Assembly (NCBI GenBank): GCA_021789595.1
Contig: JAJYJJ010000001.1
Span: 1-64,000 of the forward strand
Length of the DNA stretch: 64,000 nt
DNA from: Nitrospirota bacterium
Lineage (GTDB): Bacteria; Nitrospirota; Thermodesulfovibrionia; UBA6902; JAJYJJ01
Reading direction: 5' to 3'
Shown here: positions 25,404 through 33,250 of the stretch, in pieces
How the letters are laid out: the number at the start of each line of letters is the position of its first letter
Position numbering within the stretch: position 1 is the stretch's first letter
Program-made: the position numbers and the translations under genes
Notes under the pieces: generated by a model
Seen by the model: the letters and a program-made list of their open reading frames with translations, nothing else
Told to the model about the DNA's origin: nothing
Database searches by the model: none

Positions 25404-26981
25404 CTAATACACCTTTTCAAAGAGTTCTAATATCATATCCATAGCAAGGTTTTCTTCAATGATGGATGCCCACTGCTGTATTGCAGTTTCCTTCAGTGCA
25501 TAGTAGTTTGTGTTTCTCTCTATATATGAAAGACCCTTCCTTATCCTGATGTGATTGACAATGGCATGCCTGAAGCTGTCGTTTTCAAAGATGCCGTGCA
25601 GGTATGTTCCCCATGTAATACCATCCTTATCCACTGCCCCATCTGAGGGCCCATCTGGGGGACAATGTGAAAGATCATCTGACTCCCTGGTAATCTTAGG
25701 GGACCCTCCATTGTATCTTATAAACCTGAACAGAGGCTCTCCATCATTAATGTGTGTTGTCCTTCCCATATGTATCTCATATCCCTTAAGGCTGTCAACC
25801 TTCCATGGAAAGGCAGGCAGAGGTAATGCAAGGCTCTGGGCTGTTATCTTTTCCCTTTCAATAACAGTCTCTACATCGAGCAGCCCGATGCCTTTTACCT
25901 CTTTTACATTACTTTCTATACCAAAGGGGTCCGATACCCTCATGCCGAGCATCTGATAGCCGCCACATATACCCATTACCATTATCCCTTTTCTCACAGC
26001 CCTTCTTATGGCATCGGCTATCCCTGAGTTATGTAAGTATTGCAGGTCATCCATTGTGTTTTTTGTCCCGGGTATGATAATGAGGTCAGCACCTTCAATA
26101 TCCCTTTCATAGATAGAGTAGTTGACCTCAACATCAGGCTCGGTATACAGGGGTTCAAAATCTGTAAAATTGGAGATGTGTGGAAGCCTGAGGACAACTA
26201 TCTTAAGCGGACTAATCGCTGTTGCATCGTTACTAAATGAGCCTGACTGGCTGTTACGGCCTGAGAGATAAACGCTGTCCTCTTCTGAAAGGCCGTGGCC
26301 TCTGGCAAATGGTATAACCCCAAAAACAGGCCTGCCGTATTTCTTTTCAATAAAATCCAATGCAGGCCTGAGTATCTCTTTATCGCCTCTGAATTTGTTT
26401 ATAACGAAGCCATTGATTATGTCGCTTTGACTGCCGAGGATCTCCATTGTGCCTACAATCGAGGCAAAGACGCCTCCACGCTCTATATCGCCCACAATGA
26501 GCACAGGCGCACTGGCAAGCCTTGCAACCCTGATATTTGCTATGTCTCTATCCATTATGTTTACCTCTGCAGGGCTTCCAGCACCTTCTATTACGATGTA
26601 ATCATATGCGGATGAAAGCCTGCGGTATGACTCTTCAACAGTAATCCATGCCTTTTCTACAAAGCCATAGTAATCCCTCGCATCCATGGCCGAATATACC
26701 TTTCCGCGTATGATTACCTGACAGGACATGTCTGAGTTTGATTTGAGCAGCACTGGATTCATATCAACAGACGGCTCTGTCCTGGCTGCCTCTGCCTGTA
26801 ATGCCTGCGCCCTTCCTATCTCGCCTCCATCCTTTGTTATAAAGGAATTCAAGGCCATGTTCTGCGACTTGAAAGGTGCAACCTTAAGCCCCCTGTTTGA
26901 CAGTATCCGACAGAGCCCTGCTACAATAAGGCTCTTCCCCACATGGGATGCAGTGCCCTGTATCATCAATGCCTTTGCCAT
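25404..26981 (-). CDS. cbiP: Cobyric acid synthase (glutamine-dependent)
   Basis: 525 residues. An N-terminal DTBS/CobQ ATP-binding domain (MIQGTASHVGKSLIVAGLCRIL) is followed by a class I glutamine amidotransferase-like domain with the nucleophile region MGICGGYQMLG and the late GTYLHGIFEND. It amidates four side chains of adenosylcobyrinic diamide. A Pro/Asp-rich stretch just before the GTYLHGIF motif (HCPPDGPSDGAVD) is encoded by a near-tandem CCCATCTGRGGG repeat and looks like a small insertion. It follows ubiX by 7 bp. Confidence 0.95.
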   Translation of the reverse strand: MAKALMIQGTASHVGKSLIVAGLCRILSNRGLKVAPFKSQNMALNSFITKDGGEIGRAQALQAEAARTEPSVDMNPVLLKSNSDMSCQVIIRGKVYSAMDARDYYGFVEKAWITVEESYRRLSSAYDYIVIEGAGSPAEVNIMDRDIANIRVARLASAPVLIVGDIERGGVFASIVGTMEILGSQSDIINGFVINKFRGDKEILRPALDFIEKKYGRPVFGVIPFARGHGLSEEDSVYLSGRNSQSGSFSNDATAISPLKIVVLRLPHISNFTDFEPLYTEPDVEVNYSIYERDIEGADLIIIPGTKNTMDDLQYLHNSGIADAIRRAVRKGIMVMGICGGYQMLGMRVSDPFGIESNVKEVKGIGLLDVETVIEREKITAQSLALPLPAFPWKVDSLKGYEIHMGRTTHINDGEPLFRFIRYNGGSPKITRESDDLSHCPPDGPSDGAVDKDGITWGTYLHGIFENDSFRHAIVNHIRIRKGLSYIERNTNYYALKETAIQQWASIIEENLAMDMILELFEKVY

Positions 26982-26988
26982 TTTTTTC

Positions 26989-27570
26989 TCATCCCCACCG
27001 CTTGAACAGGCTGTGCTCTACTGACAGGCTGTCGAGGACCTTTCCAACTATAAAGTCGATTATATCCTCTATTTTCCTGGGTTTATGGTAAAACCCTGGT
27101 ATAGGTGGTATTATCCTTACACCAAGCCTTGAGAGCCTGAGCATATTCTCAAGATGGATGGAATTAAACGGTGTCTCACGCGGGACAAGTATAAGCGGCC
27201 TTCCCTCCTTCAGCATCACATCCGCTGCCCTTTCAACAAGGTTGTTTGCATAGCCGCTGGCAATCCCTGAAAGGGTCTTCATAGAGCAAGGACACACAAT
27301 CATGGCATCCGTCTTAAACGAGCCGCTTGATATGGGTGCAGCAAGGTTGTACTCATCAAGGTATGATACATCTCTTGTTTTGAGATACTGCCTTATCTTT
27401 TTTTCAGTATCATTTGTCCAGTCAAGCCCTACCTCATCCCTGATGATTGAAAATGACTGTTTGGTTATTATTGTATAGACCACAGCCTTTGCCTTCACAA
27501 GTTCCTCAAGCAGCCTTATACCGAGGATGCCTCCTGAAGCGCCTGTTATTGCAAGGATATATCTTTTCAT
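26989..27570 (-). CDS. ubiX: UbiX family flavin prenyltransferase
   Basis: 193 residues of the UbiX/Pad1 flavoprotein family, making prenylated FMN for UbiD-type decarboxylases. It shows ITGASGGILGIRLLEEL at the N-terminus, PISSGSFKTDAMIVCPCSMKTLSGIASG and the late LVPRETPFNSIHLENML, all typical. It lies next to a UbiA-family prenyltransferase, which suggests a quinone (ubiquinone- or futalosine-route menaquinone) pathway. Confidence 0.95.
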   Translation of the reverse strand: MKRYILAITGASGGILGIRLLEELVKAKAVVYTIITKQSFSIIRDEVGLDWTNDTEKKIRQYLKTRDVSYLDEYNLAAPISSGSFKTDAMIVCPCSMKTLSGIASGYANNLVERAADVMLKEGRPLILVPRETPFNSIHLENMLRLSRLGVRIIPPIPGFYHKPRKIEDIIDFIVGKVLDSLSVEHSLFKRWG

Positions 27571-27608
27571 CCGTCTATTCTACCATCTCCCATTTCTCTA
27601 TAGCGAAA

Positions 27609-28463
27609 CTATACAAAGCATAAAAGTGTAAATAAAAAAACGGTTATGCTTATATATCCGTTCATGTTGAAAAAGGCTACATCGAGCCTTTTAAGAGCGT
27701 CTTCCTTTACAAGTGAGTGCTCGTATACAAAGAGCATGGCAACAATGGCCATGCCAATCCAGTAAAAGGTGCCGAGCCTGAATATGACCCCTGTTAGCAT
27801 GAGCAAAAGCCATGCAATAATGTGAAAGAACCTTGCGAGGATAAGCGATTTTCTTACGCCGAATCTCAGTGGTATAGAGTAAAGGCCGTGGGTCTTGTCA
27901 AATTCCAGGTCCTGGAGGGCATATAGGGTGTCAAAGCCTGCAAGCCAGAAGATTACAGCAATGCCTAAAGGAAGAATCCTTGCGTTCAGGGTGCCCCTTA
28001 TTGCTACCCATGCACCGATGGGTGCTGCTGAAAGGACAAGGCCAAGGATAAAGTGCGAGGCCCATGTAAACCGCTTTGTATAGGAATAGAGAAAGAGCAC
28101 TGCAAGTGCAATGGGCGAGAGCTTCAGGCAGAGCGGGTTTAGCATGTATGCAGCGAAAAGCAGGACAGAAAGGGAGATTATTACAAAGATGTATGCCTCG
28201 CTGACCCTTATTACACCCCTTGGTATCTCTCTGTTCATCGTCCTTGGGTTTAACGCATCAATCCTTCTGTCAATGATCCTGTTTAATCCCATCGCCCCTG
28301 AGCGTGCACTGACCATGGCAATGACTATAAAGAATATCTTCCTCCAGCCTGGAAACCCGTTTGAAGCCACCATTGCTCCTGTAAAGGCAAAGGGAAGGGC
28401 AAATACAGAGTGGGAGAATTTTATCATCCTGAGATAGCTTCCCAGTTTAGATGTCAGGTGCAT
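27609..28463 (-). CDS. UbiA family 4-hydroxybenzoate polyprenyltransferase-like protein
   Basis: 284 residues, about eight membrane helices. The two aspartate-rich prenyl-diphosphate sites are visible as LNRIIDRRIDALNPRTMNR (about residue 61) and LYALQDLEFDKTHGLYSIP (about residue 185). It prenylates an aromatic quinone precursor in the membrane. With ubiX adjacent and no other ubi genes, it may be the MqnP-type enzyme of the futalosine pathway rather than UbiA proper; sequence alone does not decide. Confidence 0.9.
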   Translation of the reverse strand: MHLTSKLGSYLRMIKFSHSVFALPFAFTGAMVASNGFPGWRKIFFIVIAMVSARSGAMGLNRIIDRRIDALNPRTMNREIPRGVIRVSEAYIFVIISLSVLLFAAYMLNPLCLKLSPIALAVLFLYSYTKRFTWASHFILGLVLSAAPIGAWVAIRGTLNARILPLGIAVIFWLAGFDTLYALQDLEFDKTHGLYSIPLRFGVRKSLILARFFHIIAWLLLMLTGVIFRLGTFYWIGMAIVAMLFVYEHSLVKEDALKRLDVAFFNMNGYISITVFLFTLLCFV

Positions 28464-28529
28464 CTGATATGATAATCTCTATATAATGTCACTGTCAATA
28501 GCAGGCATGGCGGATATCATGGATATAAT

Positions 28530-29738
28530 CTATGCCCCGAATTTCTTTAATCTCAATGCATTGGCAAGGGCAAGGGGCATCAGGGATGTAGCTGGTATGA
28601 TGCCCAGTTCCCCCCTGACACACTCCCTTTCTGTAAAGGCTGTTGAGAGCCCTCCAAAGACATATGGTGAGTTGAGGATAAACGGCACAGGATGCCAGCT
28701 ATGGCCTTTAAGAAGCGATGGTGTTGAGTGGTCCCCTGTAATTATGAGGACATCAGGCCTTAGATCTATTATCTCAGGAAGTATCTCATCGAATTCCTCA
28801 AGGACATTTACCTTTCCATCGAAGTTTCCATCCTCGCCGTAGGAGTCTGTCTTTTTTATATGGAGATATACAAAGTCATAGTCCATATAATGGCCTTTCA
28901 GGAATTCTATCTCATCCGACACATCGCCTTGTATATCAGGTGCGTCCATTGAAAGGAGCTTTGCTATCCCCCTGTACATTGGATAGTTTGCTATGGCAAG
29001 GGCTTTAAGGCCATAGATATCATAAAAGTTAGGTATATCAGGGTGCATTGAAAATCCCCTGAGGAGTATAAAGTTTGCCCTTGGTTCATCCTTCAGGGAT
29101 TCAGATGCCCTTTTGACTATCTCTGATGCAATTCTTTTTACCTCCTCTGCCTCAGGGCTTAGTGCCTTTGGCTCAAGGGGTGGATTGCCCTCTTGCTGTG
29201 GGTCTGTATCTGTAACATCAGATGCGCCCTTCTTTAGCGGATAGGGGAACCTCATGACAACAGCAAAACGGTGCTCCATTCCAGGAGAAAAGATTATCCT
29301 TACGCCGTCGATCTCTTTAATCTCTGCCTGAAGACGTTCTGTGAGTTTTCTGCTTATATCTGTTGCTATCCTTTGAGCACGCCTATCTTTTATAATGTCG
29401 TTGTCTATAGTTGCATAATTCGCCCTTAAGGCAATATCCGTTGCTCTGATCTCCATGCCAAGGCCGAGTGCCTCGAGGATACCGCGGCCTATCTGCCATC
29501 TTATCGGGTCATAGCCGAAAATGGACAGATGCCCGGGGCCGCTTCCAGGGGTTATGCCATGTGCAACAGGGATATGAAGGCCGCATGCGGAACTCCTTGC
29601 AAGTGCATTCAGGTTGGGAATCCTTGCCTTTTCAAGCTCTGTAATGCCATTAATCGGCAGCCCGCCGAGGCCGTCAAGCACTATCAGGAATATCCTGGAT
29701 TTATTCCTTTGAATTATATCCCTTAGCAGTTCCTGCAT
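28530..29738 (-). CDS. apgM: Cofactor-independent phosphoglycerate mutase, archaeal type
   Basis: 402 residues of the alkaline-phosphatase superfamily ApgM group, interconverting 2- and 3-phosphoglycerate. It shows FLIVLDGLGGLPINGITELEKA at the start (metal Asp), GITPGSGPGHLSIFGYDP with the catalytic Ser region, and the C-terminal metal site LIITGDHSTPSLLKGHSWHPVP. A Pro/Glu-rich segment around residue 165 (DTDPQQEGNPPLEPKA) looks like a loop expansion. It lies downstream of yedF on the same strand. Confidence 0.93.
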   Translation of the reverse strand: MQELLRDIIQRNKSRIFLIVLDGLGGLPINGITELEKARIPNLNALARSSACGLHIPVAHGITPGSGPGHLSIFGYDPIRWQIGRGILEALGLGMEIRATDIALRANYATIDNDIIKDRRAQRIATDISRKLTERLQAEIKEIDGVRIIFSPGMEHRFAVVMRFPYPLKKGASDVTDTDPQQEGNPPLEPKALSPEAEEVKRIASEIVKRASESLKDEPRANFILLRGFSMHPDIPNFYDIYGLKALAIANYPMYRGIAKLLSMDAPDIQGDVSDEIEFLKGHYMDYDFVYLHIKKTDSYGEDGNFDGKVNVLEEFDEILPEIIDLRPDVLIITGDHSTPSLLKGHSWHPVPFILNSPYVFGGLSTAFTERECVRGELGIIPATSLMPLALANALRLKKFGA

Positions 29739-29811
29739 GGAAGAAATAATAATAGATGCCGGGTTATTTTTTCAAGGATACAGATGGCTTCGATGTCTTT
29801 GGATGGCCATC

Positions 29812-30417
29812 CTATCCAATCCAGACAGTCTTTTTAAAGTCTTTCATCCCTTCCACAATATGGTTTGTTGTACCTCTATAGCCGACTTTAAGTTCAGATT
29901 CAAGGTTGTAGTATTTAAGGCATGTCCCGCAGGAGAATATCTCGACACCCATGGCCTCAAGCTCTTTTAAAATTGGTATTATCTCTTCATTGACAGTCGT
30001 TAACTTCACACCTGCGTTTAGAAAAAAAATAGTATGTGGAAATTCCTTATATACCTTCATTGTCTCAAAGAATGACTTCATCAGGATCTTGCCGAGTTCT
30101 TCATCCTTACCCATTGTATCAGTGGCAATAACGAGGAGTAAGTGCTTCTTCTCTTCGGGCAGGACAGACCCTGCCCCTACAGCTTCTTCTGGGCCAATTT
30201 CACACGGATAACCTTTAACTATCTTTACACGCCAGTAATCATCCTCTTTTGTTGTCTCTGAAAAAAAACCATTCTTTGAAGCAAACCTTGCGAGATTTTT
30301 TACAGATGCCTCATTGTCCACGAGGACATCCACAATGCCTTCGCCTATCTTTGAAAGGGCCTCTTCTGCCATTATCACAGGCTTGGGACAACCCATGCCC
30401 CTTGCGTCAATCTGCAT
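29812..30417 (-). CDS. yedF: Sulfurtransferase-like selenium metabolism protein YedF
   Basis: 201 residues: an N-terminal TusA domain (MQIDARGMGCPKPVIMAEEAL, with the conserved CPxP Cys) joined to a DsrE-like domain (HLLLVIATDTMGKDEELG, then IFSCGTCLKYYNL). This two-domain form is the YedF family, which tracks with SelD and selenium use in genomes; the chemical role is unknown but persulfide/selenide delivery is suspected. The interdomain linker (VGAGSVLPEEK) is encoded by a G/C palindrome. AGGAGGA precedes the ATG. The unusual tRNA lies 27 bp upstream in the same direction. Confidence 0.92.
   Translation of the reverse strand: MQIDARGMGCPKPVIMAEEALSKIGEGIVDVLVDNEASVKNLARFASKNGFFSETTKEDDYWRVKIVKGYPCEIGPEEAVGAGSVLPEEKKHLLLVIATDTMGKDEELGKILMKSFFETMKVYKEFPHTIFFLNAGVKLTTVNEEIIPILKELEAMGVEIFSCGTCLKYYNLESELKVGYRGTTNHIVEGMKDFKKTVWIG
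30157..30180. repeat. Palindromic repeat in the yedF linker
   Basis: GGGCAGG-acagac-CCTGCCC, a perfect 7-bp inverted repeat, lies in frame between the two YedF domains. It resembles dispersed intergenic palindromes. Confidence 0.55.
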
Positions 30418-30444
30418 ATTTCCTCCTTTGTCATTAAAGCAATC

Positions 30445-30543
30445 TGGAGAGGGATAGTGGGAATCGAACCCACCAGGCTCCCTTTTTTGGTTCAGCCTGC
30501 ACTGGGTTTGCAGCCCAGGTAAGGCACCAGCCCCTTGTCCCTC
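30445..30543 (-). tRNA. tRNA-Sec-like tRNA with GCA (Cys) anticodon
   Basis: A 96-nt tRNA plus encoded CCA. Acceptor GAGGGACA/TATCCCTC is 8 bp with one C-A mismatch; the T arm is 5 bp (GTGGG-TTCGATT-CCCAC), giving the 13-bp branch of bacterial tRNA-Sec. The D arm is GGGGC-TGGT-GCCTT with a 4-nt loop. The anticodon arm is CTGGG-CTGCAAA-CCCAG, so anticodon GCA; tRNA-Sec has CTTCAAA, one base away. The variable arm is long (CAGGCT...AGCCTG, 14-nt loop). The discriminator is U73, a CysRS identity element, whereas tRNA-Sec has G73 for SerRS. Ordinary tRNA-Cys has a short variable loop and a 7-bp acceptor. It sits between a selenium-type LysR gene and yedF. Tool-based callers may label it Cys or reject it. 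Confidence 0.85.
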
Positions 30544-30551
30544 GCTAACAA

Positions 30552-30580
30552 TTTATAGATAGATATAATTAATAAGTCAA
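30552..30580 (-). promoter_or_regulatory. Strong sigma-70-type promoter of the Sec-like tRNA
   Basis: Minus strand TTGACT, 17-bp spacer, TATAAA; the tRNA begins 8 nt after the -10 box. It argues that the tRNA is a live gene with its own transcription start. Confidence 0.75.
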
Positions 30581-30694
30581 ATAGAAAATATCTATATTAA
30601 AGACCCGATTTATGGATTATGCTGATATGGAAACTATTTGCTCTGATAATGCATTTGCCGATACTAATACATTTATCGCACTACATTGCAGGAA

Positions 30695-31588
30695 TCAAAT
30701 GCCTTTTGATTCGGCCTTTATGTGTTCTAAGAATATTTTGTATACCGTGGGAAGCGTCCTTTTTCTGTGGGTTATGATATAGAATTTGCGTTTCATTTCT
30801 ATGCCGTTTATCTTTATCTCTTTGATTGTTTTGAATTTTAGTTCATCAGTTACAGACAGCCTTGATAGTATCGAAATGCCCAACCCTGCCTTTACAGCCT
30901 GTTTTACAGCATCTGTGGAACCAAAAATACCTGCAATCTTGATATCTTCAATTGTGACCCCTTTACCTTCTAATATCTTTTCAGTTTCTCTTCTGGTTCC
31001 TGAACCTTCCTCGCGTAAGATCATGGGAATCTTGATTAACTCCTTTAAGGTTATAATATGACTTTTCATTAGGGAGGGTGCAGAGACGAGGATTAACGCG
31101 TCTTCCATAAATGGTATGTAGGTTATCTTTTCATTATTTAGTTTTGCGCCGACGATTCCTAACAGCAATTCATTTTTCAAGACCCTTTCAGCAGTTTCTC
31201 TGGAATCAGATACAAGTATCTGAAAGGAAACAGAGGGATATTTTTTCTGAAATGATGCTATTATGGATGGCATTAAATATGTGCCTGGAATTGTGCTTGC
31301 ACCAATGATCAGTTCGCCTGCGATCTCATTTTTAAATTGGCAGATGACCTCTTTAATGTTATTGGTTTTTTCTATTATATCCATTGCATAATTATATAAG
31401 ACCTCTGCTTCTCTTGTGGGTATGATTGTTCTACCCAATCTATCAAATAATCTGCAGTTCATCTCAGCTTCCATCGCCTTTATGTGGTCACTTATGGTTG
31501 GCTGTGAGAGGTAAAGCCCTTCAGATGCCTTTGAAAAGCTCCTGTTCTTAAATACAGATACAAAGACCCTTAGATGATGTATGTCCAT
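30695..31588 (-). CDS. LysR-type regulator, selenium-metabolism-associated type
   Basis: 297 residues: an N-terminal winged helix-turn-helix (MDIHHLRVFVSVFKNRSFSKASEGLYLSQPTISDHI) and a periplasmic-binding-like effector domain (GELIIGASTIPGTYLMP, REEGSGTRRETEKIL). It is of the CysB/CysL-like branch, and matches my recollection of the LysR group found beside yedF and other selenium genes. It is upstream of the Sec-like tRNA and yedF in the same direction. A -10 box TATAAT lies 8 bp before the ATG, so the message is probably leaderless or nearly so. It is divergent from a lipoprotein gene. Confidence 0.85.
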   Translation of the reverse strand: MDIHHLRVFVSVFKNRSFSKASEGLYLSQPTISDHIKAMEAEMNCRLFDRLGRTIIPTREAEVLYNYAMDIIEKTNNIKEVICQFKNEIAGELIIGASTIPGTYLMPSIIASFQKKYPSVSFQILVSDSRETAERVLKNELLLGIVGAKLNNEKITYIPFMEDALILVSAPSLMKSHIITLKELIKIPMILREEGSGTRRETEKILEGKGVTIEDIKIAGIFGSTDAVKQAVKAGLGISILSRLSVTDELKFKTIKEIKINGIEMKRKFYIITHRKRTLPTVYKIFLEHIKAESKGI

Positions 31589-31595
31589 AAACAGT

Positions 31596-31646
31596 ATTAT
31601 ACTACGGTAAAGGCGTATTGAAAAATTCTTAAGAACAGATTATTCT
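31596..31646. promoter_or_regulatory. Divergent promoters with a central palindrome (lysR / lipoprotein)
   Basis: Minus strand: TATAAT at 31596-31601 for lysR. Plus strand: TTGAAA at 31618-31623, 17-bp spacer, TATTCT at 31641-31646 for the lipoprotein. The palindrome TTCTTAAGAA (31626-31635) falls in the plus-strand spacer, a plausible regulator site. Confidence 0.45.
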
Positions 31647-31697
31647 ATAAAAAGGGATGTGGATTTAAAAGAATGATACTTTTGCAGGGAGGAGAAG

Positions 31698-32321
31698 ATG
31701 GTTAAAAAGTTTGTTGCTATAAAGTTGGCATTGCTGTTCACAGCCGCAGTTATTGCCTCTGGCTGTCAGACAGTTGGAGAAAACCCGGGTGCTGCAACAG
31801 GCGGAGCTGTTGGGGCAGGTGCAGGCGCTATTATTGGTTCGCAGATGTCAGCACCCGGGGCAAGGACAGAAGGCGCTGTGATAGGTGCAATTATAGGCGG
31901 CCTTACAGGCGCAATACTTGGCCATTACAACTATGATGTTCAGCGCACAAGGCAGGATACAGCACAGAGATATGCCTATAACCCATCCCAGGGAACGGTT
32001 GTCTATATCGAGGATGTTCAAGTTTATCCTGTAAGGGTGCGGCCTGGTGACAGAGTCGACATGAGAGTAACATATGCCCTTCTTACGCCTGACCCCAATA
32101 TGCCTGTAAGGGTCAACGAGATAAGGGAGATAAAGAGCAATGGTCAGATTATTGGTAAACCAGAGGTAACAGTCACGAGATATGGCGGGACATTCACCAC
32201 AACGGTGCCTCTTTTTGTGCCCAGAAACGCTGTAGAAGGCGTATATAAGGTAATGACCATAATAGATGCAGGCAGTGCAAAGGATTCAAGGGAATCCTCA
32301 TTTGAGGTCTCCTATTATTAG
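31698..32321 (+). CDS. Glycine-zipper outer-membrane lipoprotein
   Basis: 207 residues. A lipoprotein signal peptide ends in the lipobox IASGC (Cys about residue 23). A glycine-zipper segment follows (GAATGGAVGAGAGAIIG ... GAVIGAIIGGLTGAILG), of the type that forms paired helices in membranes, and then a beta-rich C-terminal domain (VRPGDRVDMRVTYALL). GGAGGAGA precedes the ATG. Family members are linked to envelope stress or stability; the exact role is unknown. Confidence 0.85.
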   Translation: MVKKFVAIKLALLFTAAVIASGCQTVGENPGAATGGAVGAGAGAIIGSQMSAPGARTEGAVIGAIIGGLTGAILGHYNYDVQRTRQDTAQRYAYNPSQGTVVYIEDVQVYPVRVRPGDRVDMRVTYALLTPDPNMPVRVNEIREIKSNGQIIGKPEVTVTRYGGTFTTTVPLFVPRNAVEGVYKVMTIIDAGSAKDSRESSFEVSYY

Positions 32322-32376
32322 GTTATTAGGCCATGACTATTTTAGCAGGGGGAGGGTGATATTATTTTCATCCTCC

Positions 32377-32952
32377 CTACTGGATTGTCTCAAGCCATAG
32401 AAAGAATATATTCTCCATTAAAAATGTAAATAGCATAAGTCCCCAGAAGACCTTCTCTATAGTTTTCCATGAGGTTTTCAACAGGCTTAAGATGCCGAAG
32501 ATTATTATAAACCAGATGATAGACACCCATTTAAGATTCCACGGCGAAACCCAGAGAATCAGGATGGATATAAAGACTCCAAGGCCGAGATAAGGCCCCC
32601 ATACCCACCATTTAGTGCATTGCCTTTTTCTTATCCTCCTTGCCCTGAGTGCAGTAAATGCATATACCTGCCACCATGCGCCCATAAACAGGAACATGAC
32701 GCCGTACCTGTCAAGTCTTGCAAGGGCTATCGTCTGGGAAGGAAATAGCCTGAACTCTACAGCGTATATGGTGAATAAAAACACTGAAGGCACCAGGGCA
32801 ATAAATATAAATCCGAAGAAATCAAGGAAATATGAACCCAGCGGTGTTTCCTCCTTCCCCTTTTTTTCTTCCTTTGCACCTACAAAAAACTCAATACCAA
32901 GCAAGATCGGCACAACAAGATAAAGCAGTTGCTGATACCTGTAAGCCTCCAT
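32377..32952 (-). CDS. Polytopic membrane protein, unknown function
   Basis: About 191 residues with roughly six hydrophobic helices (QQLLYLVVPILLGIEFFVG, FFGFIFIALVPSVFLFTIYAV, GPYLGLGVFISILILWVS, VSIIWFIIIFGILSLL, VFWGLMLFTFLMENIFFLW). The start at 32952 is chosen because GGAGG lies 5 bp upstream; the track's longer start would place the Shine-Dalgarno inside the gene. No family recognised. It is convergent with the lipoprotein gene. Confidence 0.7.
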   Translation of the reverse strand: MEAYRYQQLLYLVVPILLGIEFFVGAKEEKKGKEETPLGSYFLDFFGFIFIALVPSVFLFTIYAVEFRLFPSQTIALARLDRYGVMFLFMGAWWQVYAFTALRARRIRKRQCTKWWVWGPYLGLGVFISILILWVSPWNLKWVSIIWFIIIFGILSLLKTSWKTIEKVFWGLMLFTFLMENIFFLWLETIQ

Positions 32953-32978
32953 ATTACCTCCGTAAGCAGTGGGCATTT

Positions 32979-33006
32979 AAGCAGTGAGCCCCTCAACTCG
33001 CTGCTT
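32979..33006. repeat. Hairpin upstream of the membrane protein gene
   Basis: AAGCAGTGAG/CTCGCTGCTT, 10 bp with one wobble, 8-nt loop. A second AAGCAGTG copy lies 16 bp away at 32964. The remaining gap up to the glgC promoter holds no gene that I can see. Confidence 0.5.
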
Positions 33007-33187
33007 ATGCTCAAAAAAACTTTTCAGAATCTTTATCAGCAAATCTCAGGTTATCAATCGATTTAATCTAAGACCGTCAATTATTTAAGGATAAGAATAC
33101 CGCAAAACGCTGATGAATGCAAACGGATTTTTAGTCTAACAGCGAAAAAGGAAGAAGGGCTGTAGCCTTGTAAATCCTTGTAACTGA

Positions 33188-33217
33188 TTGACACCTCTAA
33201 ATTTTATTTGATATACT
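33188..33217 (+). promoter_or_regulatory. Sigma-70-type promoter of glgC
   Basis: TTGACA, 18-bp spacer, TATACT. Transcription would begin near 33224, which makes the GTG at 33224 an unlikely start and favours the ATG at 33251. Confidence 0.75.
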
Positions 33218-33250
33218 GCCATTGTGGATAAGGGCAGGAAAGAGACTGTA

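Noticed and set aside
25630-25670. CbiP Pro/Asp-rich stretch as a member of the palindromic repeat family
   Set aside because: It is a different CCCATCTGRGGG direct repeat, too short to classify; noted only within the cbiP entry.
30445-30543. Calling the tRNA an ordinary tRNA-Cys
   Set aside because: The 26-nt variable arm, 8-bp acceptor and 4-nt D loop do not fit tRNA-Cys despite the GCA anticodon.
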